A stretch of 64,000 nucleotides of DNA from Phycisphaeraceae bacterium (GTDB lineage: Bacteria > Planctomycetota > Phycisphaerae > Phycisphaerales > Phycisphaeraceae), in the NCBI GenBank assembly GCA_029260595.1, contig JAJDCY010000024.1:1-64000 (forward strand), given 5' to 3'. This document shows positions 27,401 through 36,111 of this stretch, one piece after another (position 1 is the stretch's first letter; every line of letters starts with the position of its first letter). The notes below the pieces were generated by a model. It did not search any database, was not told the DNA's origin, and worked only from the letters and a program-made list of their open reading frames with translations. Both the position numbers and the translations under genes were made by a program.

Positions 27401-27850
27401 ATCAACGCTCAGGCGGGGATCGACGGGGGCAATATCTCGATTGATCCGCTGTCGGTGATCCTGAACAACAGCCAACTGATCGCCAACGCGATCCTGGGCA
27501 ACGGTGGGAACATCACGATCGTGACGGATGCGTTTTTGGTTACGCCGAACAGTCAGATCACGGCGTCGTCGCAGTTCGGTGTGTCGGGGAGCATCGCGAT
27601 TAGCTCGCCGGATACGGACCTGGCGGGGAGCCTGGCTCGGCTGCCGGGTGCCTTGCTTGACGCCCAGACGGCGCTGGCTCAGGCATGTGCGGCGAAGGTG
27701 CAGGCTGACACAAGCAGTTTCGTGCTCGTTGGGAGGGGCGGACTGCCGATCGAGCCGGGTGGGACGCTGCCGGGTATTGCGACGGCGTCTCGCGGCGAGG
27801 ATGAGGCGGATGAACCCATGCCGGGGATCGAGGCGGTTCCGGAACTCTGA
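24401..27850 (+). CDS. Two-partner-secretion (FHA-type) exoprotein
   Basis: A 1149-residue beta-helix exoprotein. A signal peptide ends at VQA-Q near residue 30. The TPS domain, read by the TpsB outer-membrane transporter, spans about residues 35-230 with NLFHSFDQFTI and NGISVGPTG. The rest is a long run of filamentous-hemagglutinin-like repeats such as GDISI, GGDITL, SGGDIKL. The C-terminus SSFVLVGRGGLP is the usual ending of cyanobacterial-type TPS proteins. GGAG lies nine bases before ATG 24401. A TpsB gene is not in the window. Part of the middle (about 25.7-26.2 kb) is less GC-rich than its flanks. Confidence 0.88.
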   Translation: MIQTHHRHSTGFAAAAIVSAVLAVSPVQAQVVLDGSTLCPGDQFCDGPLTPMPLGGPDFAITEDLGKTVGGNLFHSFDQFTINPGESATFSGSAGITNVISRVTGDMASTIDGPVNVTIDGANFFLVNDNGISVGPTGTFNVSGDLVLTTANSLHLGVDGHVALTTNAADSVLTASPPSSFGFMPPMGETPAPINLTQSQIRIINGNSIRLIGGEVNLVGFGPFNRFLQPPPPVMIDAQHMAPDPFGGRVDLVAVGSAGTVTPSAPGDPPAIALDGFGDLGPVSLSQGVFIDTTAEIHQTVFIRGASLSMTDGSTFAANQIGAVDATAPFVDIDVTGSAIIDASIFQILAVGPGRGGDLLISADRLEVINGSEVVTGSFNAFGIPTGSGQAGNVEVHADSVVVAGKLPFPFPLPPEVGFPSALGSGGTGGSSAEFVRIYTGSLEVLDGGTIAGVAEQDLGNGSNIEIVADSVLLSSNDPFFFSNITGSIGTDPVPVLDDMGNPNGAGFSAGDAGSVTIISETVTLLGRASIEAVNNISPTGSGGHVVITTDRMTMDTIGGIASFTVGSGPGGDVDLTVSESLIMRDRAGVLSSSVGTGDAGDISISGGENLVVELHDQANLFSLGGFGGDADGVIFPPLPANSGDVDVTAHTISIISNNEAIDPMTMMPMEDARIVASAGEAGGDGGTVTLHATEIVLDQGANISAATFGPGLGGQVDIHTGSLEILGGSTIATSTLGPGDARDVTVNADSVVIAGVGAFDDLEDLGQSVILSQSIREAGDAGDVFVNTRTLEVLDGASITTNTTGPGNSGRIMVDATESVLISGFDDAFHQNVVDALIGEGLPPETSRGAAGFFTISTDAFLAGADGDAGDVSVTTMYFTIRDRGLITSQTNTPGIGGDIVINAYTARLETGGTLSARSFDDPMAGIAGDISINADMLISLNQDGLIETSAETADGGDITLVSWQNIEVIDSLITAEAGGSGGDIKLTAPNQVLLQNSVINAQAGIDGGNISIDPLSVILNNSQLIANAILGNGGNITIVTDAFLVTPNSQITASSQFGVSGSIAISSPDTDLAGSLARLPGALLDAQTALAQACAAKVQADTSSFVLVGRGGLPIEPGGTLPGIATASRGEDEADEPMPGIEAVPEL

Positions 27851-27885
27851 GGCTGGATTTCGCCTTATCAAAGCGTACAACCGTC

Positions 27886-27916
27886 GCGGCGTGCTCAGGG
27901 GTGGGCACGCCGCTTT
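27886..27916 (+). terminator. Possible terminator after TPS gene
   Basis: A 9-bp stem (27886-27894 with 27905-27913) followed by only three T, 36 bases past the TPS stop. Weak T-run, so moderate support. Confidence 0.55.
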
Positions 27917-28018
27917 AGCGACCGCTAAAACTGGCCGATAACCAATCGGGATCGGGGCACGGGCGTCCGGCCGGTATCCCCGTGGTGTGTGCCAACCGTA
28001 GCGGAGAATGACCCGACT

Positions 28019-29257
28019 ATGCCTGTGTTGCTCCCTACCGAAGAGCTTCGGCCGGGCATGCGATTGGCCAAGGCGATCTTCTTTAAAGGCAGGATGATGT
28101 TGCCGGGCGGCAAGCAGCTCAGCGCGGACGATATCGGTCTGTTGCGGAAGAAGTACCCGTTCCTGACGGCGCAGGTCGGCGACCCGATCCTCGACAACTT
28201 GGTGGACTTCGAGGACGACGACCAGGAACGTCAGGTCGCGACGACGGCACAGGGCAAGATCGCCGGGTGCATGTCCGAGGTGTACGAGCGTTTCTCGAAG
28301 CGTGCGTCGCTGGCGGGGATGGATTTTCAGTCGCTCGAAGACACGACGACGCAGGTGATCGGTTATCTCAAGAGCAACCCCGTGTCGGCGGCGCTGCTGT
28401 CGCGCAGCTTGGACCCGGACACGTACCTGACCGAACACGCGGGGAATGTTTTCTATCTGAGCATGATCCTCGGCTCGGCTGTGCGCGATTACGTCGCGAC
28501 CGAGCGGCAGCGGCAGACGTCGGCGAACCTGGCGCAGGGGGCGGCGCTGAATCTGTTCCCGCTGGCGTTGGGGTCGATGTTCCTCGATCTGGGGATGGTG
28601 AATCTCCAGCACCTGTTTGACAGCAAGAACCCGCTGACGGAGGAAGACCGGCAGATGGTGCGCGAGCACCCGATATCCGGGGCGGACATGCTGCCGTCGT
28701 CGTTCTCGCCGACGGCGCGCATGACTGTTCGCACACACCACGAGAACTTCGACGGCAGTGGGTATCCCAACGGTGTCGCCGGGAACAAGCTGCACATCTT
28801 TACACGGATCGTGCGCATCACCGACTCGTACGACGCGGCGACGGCGGGGCACGTTTATGCCGACGCGAAATCGCCGGCGCGCGTGCTGTGGGAGATGACG
28901 GCGGGGCCCTACGCACGGTTCTATGACCCGGTGTTGATGAAGATCTTCGCCAGCCTGATTCAGCCTTTCCCGATCGGGTCGAAGCTGCGGCTGTCGGATG
29001 GTCGTTACGCGGTGCTGACCAAGTACAACCGGCGACGGCCGTTCTCGCCGACGGTGGTGGTTGCGTTCGATGAGAACAACCAGCCACTGCCCAAGGATCA
29101 GTTGGACGGGCCGGTGTGTCTTGACGACCGCCCGGACCTGCGGCTGCAGTCGTATGGCGAGGAAGACATCTCTTATATCTACGACATGAATGCGCCGCGC
29201 GACGATGTGCGGATGCGCAGCGACTTCTCGACGCTGTTCGAAGCGGCGTTCCCTTGA
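28019..29257 (+). CDS. HD-GYP-like protein with a lost HD histidine
   Basis: A 412-residue protein with an HD-GYP fold. The first metal His is in TEHAGNV (His140) and the GYP signature HHENFDGSGYP is perfect (240-250). But the central HD motif reads FLDLG: Leu189-Asp190 replaces His-Asp. REHPISGAD (His217) is intact. I infer impaired catalysis, perhaps a receptor role for cyclic di-GMP. The layout is shared with the HD-GYP gene at 12368: an N-terminal domain, HD-GYP, and a long C-terminal part with LRLSDGRYAVL. GGAG at 28003-28006 lies 12 bases before ATG 28019, so the start is likely but not certain. Confidence 0.85.
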   Translation: MPVLLPTEELRPGMRLAKAIFFKGRMMLPGGKQLSADDIGLLRKKYPFLTAQVGDPILDNLVDFEDDDQERQVATTAQGKIAGCMSEVYERFSKRASLAGMDFQSLEDTTTQVIGYLKSNPVSAALLSRSLDPDTYLTEHAGNVFYLSMILGSAVRDYVATERQRQTSANLAQGAALNLFPLALGSMFLDLGMVNLQHLFDSKNPLTEEDRQMVREHPISGADMLPSSFSPTARMTVRTHHENFDGSGYPNGVAGNKLHIFTRIVRITDSYDAATAGHVYADAKSPARVLWEMTAGPYARFYDPVLMKIFASLIQPFPIGSKLRLSDGRYAVLTKYNRRRPFSPTVVVAFDENNQPLPKDQLDGPVCLDDRPDLRLQSYGEEDISYIYDMNAPRDDVRMRSDFSTLFEAAFP

Positions 29258-29287
29258 TCTCGCGGGCCGCGACGGCGGCCGAGCGCG

Positions 29288-31261
29288 TTACTCCATCGGT
29301 TGTGTTTGAAGGTCGACCATCCGCCGGTATCGGCCGCTGCGTTGCATCAGTTCGCTGTGTTTGCCCCGCTCGATGATCTGTCCGTTGACGAGCACGACGA
29401 TCATGTCGGCGTGTTGGATGGTGCTGAGGCGGTGGGCGATGACGAAGCAGGTGCGGCCGTCCATGAAGGCGGCGAGGCTGGACTGGATCAGCCGCTCGCT
29501 TTCGGTATCGAGGTTGCTCGTCGCTTCATCAAGGATCAGGAGTTTCGGGTCGGCGAGGATCGCGCGGGCGATGGCTAATCGCTGGCGCTCGCCACCGCTG
29601 AGCTTGACGCCGCGCTCGCCGACGAGTGTGTCATAGCCGCGATCGAGGCGCGCGATGAATGAGTGTGCGTTGGCTAGCTCGGCTGCGCGGATGATCTGGT
29701 CGCGGTCGGCGCCGCGCTTGGCGTAGCCGATATTGGCCGCGATGGTTCCGTCGAATAGAAACACGTCCTGCTCGACGATGCCAAGCAGTGAGCGGTAGCC
29801 GCTGATCTGTAGTTCGCGCAGGTCTGTGCCGTCGAGTTCTATATGGCCATCGGTTGGATCGAAGAAGCGTGCGATCAGGTTGCAGAGGGTTGTTTTTCCT
29901 GATCCGCTGGGGCCGACGAGCGCGATGGTTTGGCCGGGCGGGACGTCCAGGTCGATTCCGCGGATGACGGGCTCGTTACGGCCGGGGTAGGTGAAGCGGA
30001 CGCCGCGCAGGTTGACCTGCCCGCGCGCTTGTTCGGTCGTGATCGGGCGTGCGTTCGGGTTGGCGGGGAACTCGAGTGGTTCGGCGAGCAGGTCGAGCAC
30101 GCGGTCGAGCCCGGCGAGGCTGCTTTGGAATTGCGTCGCCGATGCGGCGAGTGTGGCGATCGGTTCGAGCAGCCAACCGAGGAAGGTCAGGAACATCACC
30201 AGGTCGCCGGGGGTGAAGGCCGCATCGCGAGCGAGCGTGCCGATGCGGACGGCTTGGGCGTCGTCGATCACGCGGATGCTGCCGTAGGCGAGGACGGCTG
30301 CGGTCGCGACGGGGATGAGGATGGACCAGGCGATGTCGACGCCGCGCGCCCACCACCAGGCGAGCAGCTCCTGGCGTGACATGAAGTGGTTGTTGCCGGT
30401 GAAGCGTGCGGCTTCAGTGCGCTGGCGGTTGAAGCCGCGGACGACACGCATCCCGGCGAAGACTTCGGTTGTGTGGGCGCTGATGTGTTGGCGGCTGGCG
30501 CGGATGTCGCGGTACATCGGGCGGATGCGGCCGATCCATGTTTTGTGGGTGAACCAGACGATCGGGAGCAACGCGAGCGATCCGATCAACAGGCGCCAGT
30601 CGGTCCATGTGAGGATGACAAGGCTGCCGATGAGCTGCACGACGGCACGCCAGGGGTTGTAGAGCATCGCGAAGAGCAGCTCGCCGACCCCGCCTGCGTC
30701 TTCGCGCAGGATATTAGCTACCCCGCCTGAGCGGAGCTGGTCGCCACGGTGCAGCGGGAGGCGGACGGCGTGGTCGAAGACGACGCGGCGGACCTCGGCC
30801 TGGACGTGCTTAGTGGTGCGCGTCATGTGCCAGCGTCCGATCATGCCGACGGCGAGTGATGCGGCGGCGAATCCCATCATCGCGGCGGCGACGACGAAGA
30901 GCAGGGCTTTGGGGTTTTTGGGCAGTGACAGTGCGCTCGGGATGAAGCCCGGCAGTGGGCCGTCGGAGAGCACACAATCGAAAACGATCTTTGTGCCGGT
31001 GATCGGTACGAGCGCGAGCAGTGTCGAGACCGTAACCGTTGCGAGGCACAGGGCGATCACGCCCCAGTGCGGTCGGATCAAGGTGAGGAACGATCGGAAC
31101 AGGACGGGGAACGGGCGGCCGCGTTGGGTCGAGCGGGTTTCGGCCAGGGCGAGATCGTCGGGTTTTTCGTCGGTTGTGGCGTTGCGGAGGCGGTTGCGCT
31201 CGCGGACGACCTGGCGGTAGTCCTCGAAGCGGCGTCGGCTTGATCTACGTAGCACAGGCAT
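29288..31261 (-). CDS. ABC exporter, MsbA/MdlB-like half-transporter
   Basis: A 657-residue protein with a membrane domain (about residues 55-385, six helices) fused to an ATPase. The first 50 residues are cytoplasmic and Arg-rich. The ATPase motifs are GPSGSGKTTL (Walker A), LSGGERQRLA (signature), LLILDEATS (Walker B), and AHRLSTI (switch His). It is a full half-transporter that works as a dimer and could export lipid, peptide or drug. The substrate is not readable. The neighbours are envelope genes on the other side. A lipid A exporter role is possible but unproven. Confidence 0.92.
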   Translation of the reverse strand: MPVLRRSSRRRFEDYRQVVRERNRLRNATTDEKPDDLALAETRSTQRGRPFPVLFRSFLTLIRPHWGVIALCLATVTVSTLLALVPITGTKIVFDCVLSDGPLPGFIPSALSLPKNPKALLFVVAAAMMGFAAASLAVGMIGRWHMTRTTKHVQAEVRRVVFDHAVRLPLHRGDQLRSGGVANILREDAGGVGELLFAMLYNPWRAVVQLIGSLVILTWTDWRLLIGSLALLPIVWFTHKTWIGRIRPMYRDIRASRQHISAHTTEVFAGMRVVRGFNRQRTEAARFTGNNHFMSRQELLAWWWARGVDIAWSILIPVATAAVLAYGSIRVIDDAQAVRIGTLARDAAFTPGDLVMFLTFLGWLLEPIATLAASATQFQSSLAGLDRVLDLLAEPLEFPANPNARPITTEQARGQVNLRGVRFTYPGRNEPVIRGIDLDVPPGQTIALVGPSGSGKTTLCNLIARFFDPTDGHIELDGTDLRELQISGYRSLLGIVEQDVFLFDGTIAANIGYAKRGADRDQIIRAAELANAHSFIARLDRGYDTLVGERGVKLSGGERQRLAIARAILADPKLLILDEATSNLDTESERLIQSSLAAFMDGRTCFVIAHRLSTIQHADMIVVLVNGQIIERGKHSELMQRSGRYRRMVDLQTQPME

Positions 31262-31394
31262 GGTTTGATCTTAGCCCGATCGTCGCGGCGTGGCAGCGGG
31301 TTGGCGGATTCGGTGCTTTGCCGCGGGAATTGGGTGGGCGTACTATGACTCTTTCGCGGGCTCGCGCGTTCGGATCGCGGGTCCGGTTGGTGCG

Positions 31395-32438
31395 ATGACT
31401 CGGTATGCGATCATAGGTTCGAGTCTGTTTATGCTTAGATATCGCCCGTTTCATTGGTCCCGGCCCGCGGCATTTGCCGGGTGTTGGTTCATGCCGTGCC
31501 TGCTGATGGCGCTGCTCGTCATGGTGAGTCCGGCGACGGCGCAGGATCGCTATCGGCTCGGTGGTGGAGGGTGGCAGCAGACGGCTGCGCCGGCGGCGGA
31601 TTCGCCCGAGGGGCGGTTGCAGACGGTCCGCCGGACACTGGCGGAGGATCGTGCGGAGGCGGCGCTGGAGTTGGCCGACGCGTGGATCGAGCGGTACCCC
31701 GGGCATTCGCAGTTGGTCGATGCGTATCTGATTCGGGGCGATGCGAAGGCGGCGACGGGCGAGTATTACCAGTCGCTGTTCGATTACGAGTTTGTCGTGC
31801 GGATGTACCCGTCGTCCGAGCAGTACCTGGTTGCGTTGGATCGCGAGTTGAAGATCGCCAAGTTGTTCGGCTCGGGCATGAAGCGCAAGTTTCTTGGGAT
31901 GCGGGTGCTGTCGGCGTGGGGCGAGGCGGAGGAGTTGCTGATCCGTATCCAGGAGCGCGCGCCGGGCAGCGACATCGGTGAGGACGCCAGCATCGCGCTT
32001 GGCGATTTCTATTTTGAGCGGTCGAACATGCCCGGTGCGGCTGAGGCGTATGATCTGTTTCTGATCAACTACCCGACCAGCCCGCGCCGCGAGCACGCGA
32101 TGCGGCGGTTGATCGAAGCCAGCTTGGAGACGTATCGCGGGTCGGACTTTGACGCGACGGGTTTGATCGAAGCGGGCCAACGGATCAAGCGTTTTCAGCA
32201 GGAGTTTCCGGCCGCGGCTAATCGACTTGAGATGGCGGACCGTTTGTTGCAGGTGTACGAGTTGCTAGCGGCGAGCCATTTGCAGACGGCGCAGTGGTAT
32301 GACCGTCAGCAGGAATGGGTCAGTGCCGCGTACGCATACCGCCGTATCTTGCGAGATTATCCGGACACGCGGGCCGGGCAGGCGGCCGGTGAGCGGTTGG
32401 CCGAACTGCCCGCATTATCCACGCCGATCGACCGGTGA
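31395..32438 (+). CDS. BamD/YfiO-like TPR protein
   Basis: A 347-residue secreted tetratricopeptide-like protein. A signal peptide occupies about residues 1-49 (hydrophobic core LLMALLVMV, cut near ATA-Q). No lipobox Cys is at the cleavage site, unlike true BamD. TPR-like helices such as ADAWIERYPGHSQLVDAYL and EAYDLFLINYPTSPRRE repeat along the chain and end at ILRDYPDTRAGQAAGE. Such proteins scaffold outer-membrane assembly or cell-wall work in the periplasm. The start is uncertain: ATG 31395 and ATG 31431 both keep the signal peptide, and neither has a clear ribosome site. An LptE-like gene follows after 39 bases. Confidence 0.72.
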   Translation: MTRYAIIGSSLFMLRYRPFHWSRPAAFAGCWFMPCLLMALLVMVSPATAQDRYRLGGGGWQQTAAPAADSPEGRLQTVRRTLAEDRAEAALELADAWIERYPGHSQLVDAYLIRGDAKAATGEYYQSLFDYEFVVRMYPSSEQYLVALDRELKIAKLFGSGMKRKFLGMRVLSAWGEAEELLIRIQERAPGSDIGEDASIALGDFYFERSNMPGAAEAYDLFLINYPTSPRREHAMRRLIEASLETYRGSDFDATGLIEAGQRIKRFQQEFPAAANRLEMADRLLQVYELLAASHLQTAQWYDRQQEWVSAAYAYRRILRDYPDTRAGQAAGERLAELPALSTPIDR

Positions 32439-32477
32439 CTCCAATGACCAGGAACAACCGATTGACGGAGCGTTGCC

Positions 32478-33008
32478 GTGGGTAATTGGACCGCTCAAAT
32501 GTATTGGCCAAGGGCGGCGGGTGGTTTGCTCGTGATCTGCATGCTTAGCGTCGCGGGCGGCTGTGGGTACACGCACAAGCCGCTGTACTCGCAAGATATC
32601 CGCGCGGTTGCGGTCCCCGTCGCGGAAAATCAGAGTTTCTACCGCGGCATCGAGTTCGACCTCACCGAAGCTGTTATCAAGGAAATCGAGCTACGAACGC
32701 CCTATAAGGTGATGGACTCGGCCCGGGCGGACACGATGATCCGGATGACGGTCACCGCGGTGCAGCAGAGCCTGCTCAGCCGCGAGCCGCGGGCCGGGCT
32801 GCCGCAGGAGATTGAGGTTACGCTGACGGCTGATTTCGACTGGCGAGACCTGCATTCGGGCAAGATTCTCCGCCAGCGCAAGGGGTTCCAATCGGTCGGC
32901 CGGTACATCCCGACCCGTGGGATCGGCGAGCCGTTCGAGGTGGCCCAGCACCAGGCCGTGCAGCGACTCGCGGGCGAGATCGTTTCGATCATGGCGGAAG
33001 ATTGGTAA
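32478..33008 (+). CDS. LptE-like lipoprotein
   Basis: A 176-residue lipoprotein with a signal peptide and lipid-anchoring Cys29 (SVAGGC). The mature protein starts GYTHKPLYSQDIRAVAVPV, a pattern of the LptE family, which plugs the LptD channel and helps place lipopolysaccharide. The alternation of beta strands fits. GTG 32478 is chosen because a GGAG lies seven bases upstream. An ATG 24 bases later would shorten the signal peptide n-region. It is between a BamD-like gene and ftsH on the same strand. Confidence 0.8.
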   Translation: MGNWTAQMYWPRAAGGLLVICMLSVAGGCGYTHKPLYSQDIRAVAVPVAENQSFYRGIEFDLTEAVIKEIELRTPYKVMDSARADTMIRMTVTAVQQSLLSREPRAGLPQEIEVTLTADFDWRDLHSGKILRQRKGFQSVGRYIPTRGIGEPFEVAQHQAVQRLAGEIVSIMAEDW

Positions 33009-33194
33009 TCTTGACGGATTTGGATTTGGTGGCCCGTTTTCCTGCCGATATATATGCTCGTGGGGCCTGCCCGCTGTGGGCGGCGGAACCGGCGGGCGTT
33101 GGCCCTCGTACCGATAACTGCCCCGCGATTGAGCGTCCGGCGAATAACTGTCGAGCGAGCGACCGACCCGCGACCCACGGGGGAAGGGTGACCG

Positions 33195-35315
33195 ATGCAG
33201 AACATGCACATGACCGAATCCAATCGGCCATCCAAACGTAAGCAAGCCGACCGCGCCAACCGCGATGGGGCCGGCGGTGATTGGGACGCCGATCAACCGG
33301 GCGACGGGGGTCAGCCACCTAACAAGCAACAGCCGCCGCAGAACATGCTGTCGCGCGGGGCGTTGGTCTGGATTATTTTCGCCGGGCTCGGCGTGCTGAT
33401 CCTGGTGATGGTGACCAGTGCGCACAACCAGGCCGACATCAAGACATGGCAGGAGTTTTATAACTACGCGAAGATGGGGGCGTTTGAAGGCCCGGTCGTC
33501 ATTGAGGACGAGCGGATTATCGGGACGCTGGACCCGGAGACGCCGGGCCTGCCGGCCAACCTGACGCCGCCGTACCGCGTGGCGTGTCAGATCAGCCCGC
33601 ACACAAAAGAGACGTACATCGTGCGCCTCGGCGAGATCGGACAGGACCACACCGAGAATTACGGTAGGTCGTTCCTCGTGGAGATGCTGTTTGCTTGGGG
33701 CCCGTTGATTCTGATCGCGGTGCTGATCTACTTTTTTGTGTTCCGTGGGCTGCGAAGCGCCGGTGGTGGGCCGGGTGGGATCCTGGGCAACTTCGGGCGG
33801 TCGCGTCACCGGGTGACGAACAAGGAACACTCCAACGTCACGCTCGAAGACGTCGCGGGGATCGAGGAAGCGAAGGACGAAGTCGGCGAGATCATCGAGT
33901 TCCTCAAGAACCCCAAGAAGTTCCAGCGGCTGGGCGGGCGCGTCCCGCGTGGGGTGTTGCTGATCGGCAGCCCCGGGTGTGGCAAGACGCTGCTCGCGCG
34001 GGCCGTTGCGGGCGAAGCCGATGTGCCGTTTTTCTCTATCAGCGGGTCGGACTTCGTCGAGATGTTCGTCGGTGTCGGGGCGTCGCGCGTCCGCGACCTG
34101 TTTAAGCAGGCCAAGGAGTCCAGCCCGTGCATTATCTTCCTCGATGAGATTGATGCGGTCGGGCGTCGGCGCGGGTCGGGTTTCAGCAGCGGGGGGCACG
34201 ACGAGCGCGAGCAGACCCTCAACGCGATCCTTGTCGAGATGGACGGGTTTGAGACCAACGACCAGGTGATTGTTGTTGCGGCGACCAACCGCGCGGACGT
34301 GCTTGACCCGGCGCTGACGCGGCCGGGGCGGTTTGACCGGCAGATCCACGTCACGCTGCCGGACATCACCGGGCGCGTCGAGATCCTCAAGGTGCACAGC
34401 CGACGCGTGAAGATGGGCCCACACATCGATCTTGAGCGGCTCGCCCGTGGGACGCCGATGTTCTCCGGCGCGGACTTGGCCGCGATCATTAACGAGGCCG
34501 CGATCGCGGCGACGCTGCAGGGCAAGGACTTCGTCGAGCAGGCCGACCTCGAAGAAGCCCGCGACAAGGTCAAGTGGGGCCGCGCCCGCAAGAGCCACAA
34601 GATCGACGAGCAGGAAAGGCGAACGATCGCCTACCACGAAGCCGGGCACGCGGTAGTCATGTTCTTCGACCCCAACTCTGAGCCGTTGCACAAAGTTACG
34701 ATTATCCCGCGTGGGCAGGCGCTCGGGACGACATTCATGCTCCCCGAAAAAGACCGACACATCAGCACGAAGCGGCAACTGCTGGCGCAGCTTCGCGTGA
34801 CATTTGGCGGGCGGATCGCGGAAGAGATGTTCTGCGGGGATATTTCCAGCGGGGCCGCCGGAGATATCCGCCAGGCGTCGGCCATCGCCCGCGCGATGAT
34901 CACTGAGTACGGGATGAGCGAGAACCTCGGTTTCCTGCTCTATGGGCTGGACGATTCGCGCAATCCCTGGGAACAGCCCGAGAAGGCAATCAGCGATGAG
35001 ACAGCGAAGCTGATTGATGACGAGGTCCGAGCGCTGATCGGGCAAGCGTACGAAGAGACCCGCCAGATGCTCGAGGAGCACCGCGACCAGGTCGACCGCC
35101 TGGCCGAGGCGCTGCTGCGGTACGAGACCCTGTCGTACGACGAGGTCGACCGTCTGATGAAAGGCGAGGAACTACACAAACCCACCGTCGGCGACCTGCT
35201 CAAAGCCGAAAAAGAAAAAGCCGCGGCCGCGGCGAAGACGGCTGCGGCTGCCACCGACACACCCGAGCTAGACAGCGACTCCGCTGGCCCGGGTGTGATT
35301 CCCACGCCGGCGTAA
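33195..35315 (+). CDS. ftsH: ATP-dependent zinc metalloprotease FtsH
   Basis: A 706-residue membrane protease that degrades unstable membrane and regulatory proteins. After a 50-residue basic, Gln/Asp/Pro-rich tail come two membrane helices (about 57-74 and 166-183). The AAA motifs are Walker [12 protein letters not shown] (residue 258 on; the usual PPGTG is SPGCG here), Walker [12 protein letters not shown], and the second-region-of-homology arginines. The zinc site is HEAGH at 481-485, with the distant Asp in the SGAAGDI segment. The C-terminus is an Ala/Lys-rich tail. It follows the envelope genes; the three may be expressed together. Confidence 0.97.
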   Translation: MQNMHMTESNRPSKRKQADRANRDGAGGDWDADQPGDGGQPPNKQQPPQNMLSRGALVWIIFAGLGVLILVMVTSAHNQADIKTWQEFYNYAKMGAFEGPVVIEDERIIGTLDPETPGLPANLTPPYRVACQISPHTKETYIVRLGEIGQDHTENYGRSFLVEMLFAWGPLILIAVLIYFFVFRGLRSAGGGPGGILGNFGRSRHRVTNKEHSNVTLEDVAGIEEAKDEVGEIIEFLKNPKKFQRLGGRVPRGVLLIGSPGCGKTLLARAVAGEADVPFFSISGSDFVEMFVGVGASRVRDLFKQAKESSPCIIFLDEIDAVGRRRGSGFSSGGHDEREQTLNAILVEMDGFETNDQVIVVAATNRADVLDPALTRPGRFDRQIHVTLPDITGRVEILKVHSRRVKMGPHIDLERLARGTPMFSGADLAAIINEAAIAATLQGKDFVEQADLEEARDKVKWGRARKSHKIDEQERRTIAYHEAGHAVVMFFDPNSEPLHKVTIIPRGQALGTTFMLPEKDRHISTKRQLLAQLRVTFGGRIAEEMFCGDISSGAAGDIRQASAIARAMITEYGMSENLGFLLYGLDDSRNPWEQPEKAISDETAKLIDDEVRALIGQAYEETRQMLEEHRDQVDRLAEALLRYETLSYDEVDRLMKGEELHKPTVGDLLKAEKEKAAAAAKTAAAATDTPELDSDSAGPGVIPTPA

Positions 35316-35401
35316 ACCGGGTCTGAGAAGCTCAGGTTGGTGGTTTGAAGCCATGGTCGTCAAGCCAGCGATCTTTGCGGAGCTTGTAGCGTAGTGCTGT
35401 C

Positions 35402-36082
35402 ATGTTCGAAAAGTCCGGCCACGATATCTTTCGGGAATATGTGAAGGCGAATTTCCCTCTGAGCGACATGTCGCTCTTTGAGACATTGCTCGATAGTGAG
35501 TTCCATCTAAGATTCGAACTCGGTGACGGGCTGAAGAACGGCACCAAGAAGAGGGTTGTTTATTCCACAACCAAAGCGACAACAATCTTTGAAGAGATTT
35601 TCAGCCCGGAGGATGAGGTCTGGGTTCTAATCAGCTCGAAGGACTGCCGTCCATGTAATGATTTTCTTCCGCAGACCAAAGGGTATTTGCTCAAGCAGTT
35701 CGCACACCCAGAAGGCCTATCGACGGCGACCTGTAGTGATATTACGTCGATGGAAATTGAAGAGGACAATGGCCGTAGAAAACTGGTGAACTATACAACG
35801 AGGCACACCCAGACGGTGTTCAGTCAACAAACAAGACAAGTCAGATATCGAAATATCCTTGCCGGAATTGCAAATCATGAGATGGGGTTCGATCCGTCAA
35901 TCGGTGACCCTGTCTACTTTGTTCACAAGGCGAATCGTATTGCATATCACATGTATGATGACCGAGGATGCTTGGTGTTAGGGCCTGATCGAGAGGCCAT
36001 TCAGTTCTTGTACACCAAGTACAACGATTGGTTGGTGGATTATCACCGACCCTATTACGATGCGGTGTTCAAAACCAGTTGA
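35402..36082 (+). CDS. DUF3885-family protein of unknown function
   Basis: A 226-residue soluble protein with the features of DUF3885: FELGDG near the N-terminus, IFEEIFSPEDEVWVLI in the middle, and a closing YDDRGCLVLG with WLVDYHRPYYDAVF. The function is unknown. Its base composition is visibly lower in GC (near 47 percent by eye) than its flanks, and its codons differ, so it was probably acquired from another genome. It has no clear ribosome site at the ATG and no linked gene. It sits between ftsH and polX. Confidence 0.75.
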   Translation: MFEKSGHDIFREYVKANFPLSDMSLFETLLDSEFHLRFELGDGLKNGTKKRVVYSTTKATTIFEEIFSPEDEVWVLISSKDCRPCNDFLPQTKGYLLKQFAHPEGLSTATCSDITSMEIEEDNGRRKLVNYTTRHTQTVFSQQTRQVRYRNILAGIANHEMGFDPSIGDPVYFVHKANRIAYHMYDDRGCLVLGPDREAIQFLYTKYNDWLVDYHRPYYDAVFKTS

Positions 36083-36111
36083 CCGACTTGGCGGCGGGTT
36101 TGGCTGGTCGT

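Noticed and set aside
26603-28852. A 749-residue leftward open frame opposite the TPS and HD-GYP genes
   Set aside because: It is Arg/His-rich noise and overlaps two well-supported genes; no motif.
29258-29287. A short stem between the HD-GYP and ABC genes
   Set aside because: Six base pairs and no T-run on either strand.
32691-35081. A 796-residue leftward open frame opposite ftsH
   Set aside because: Antisense shadow of ftsH with no family match.
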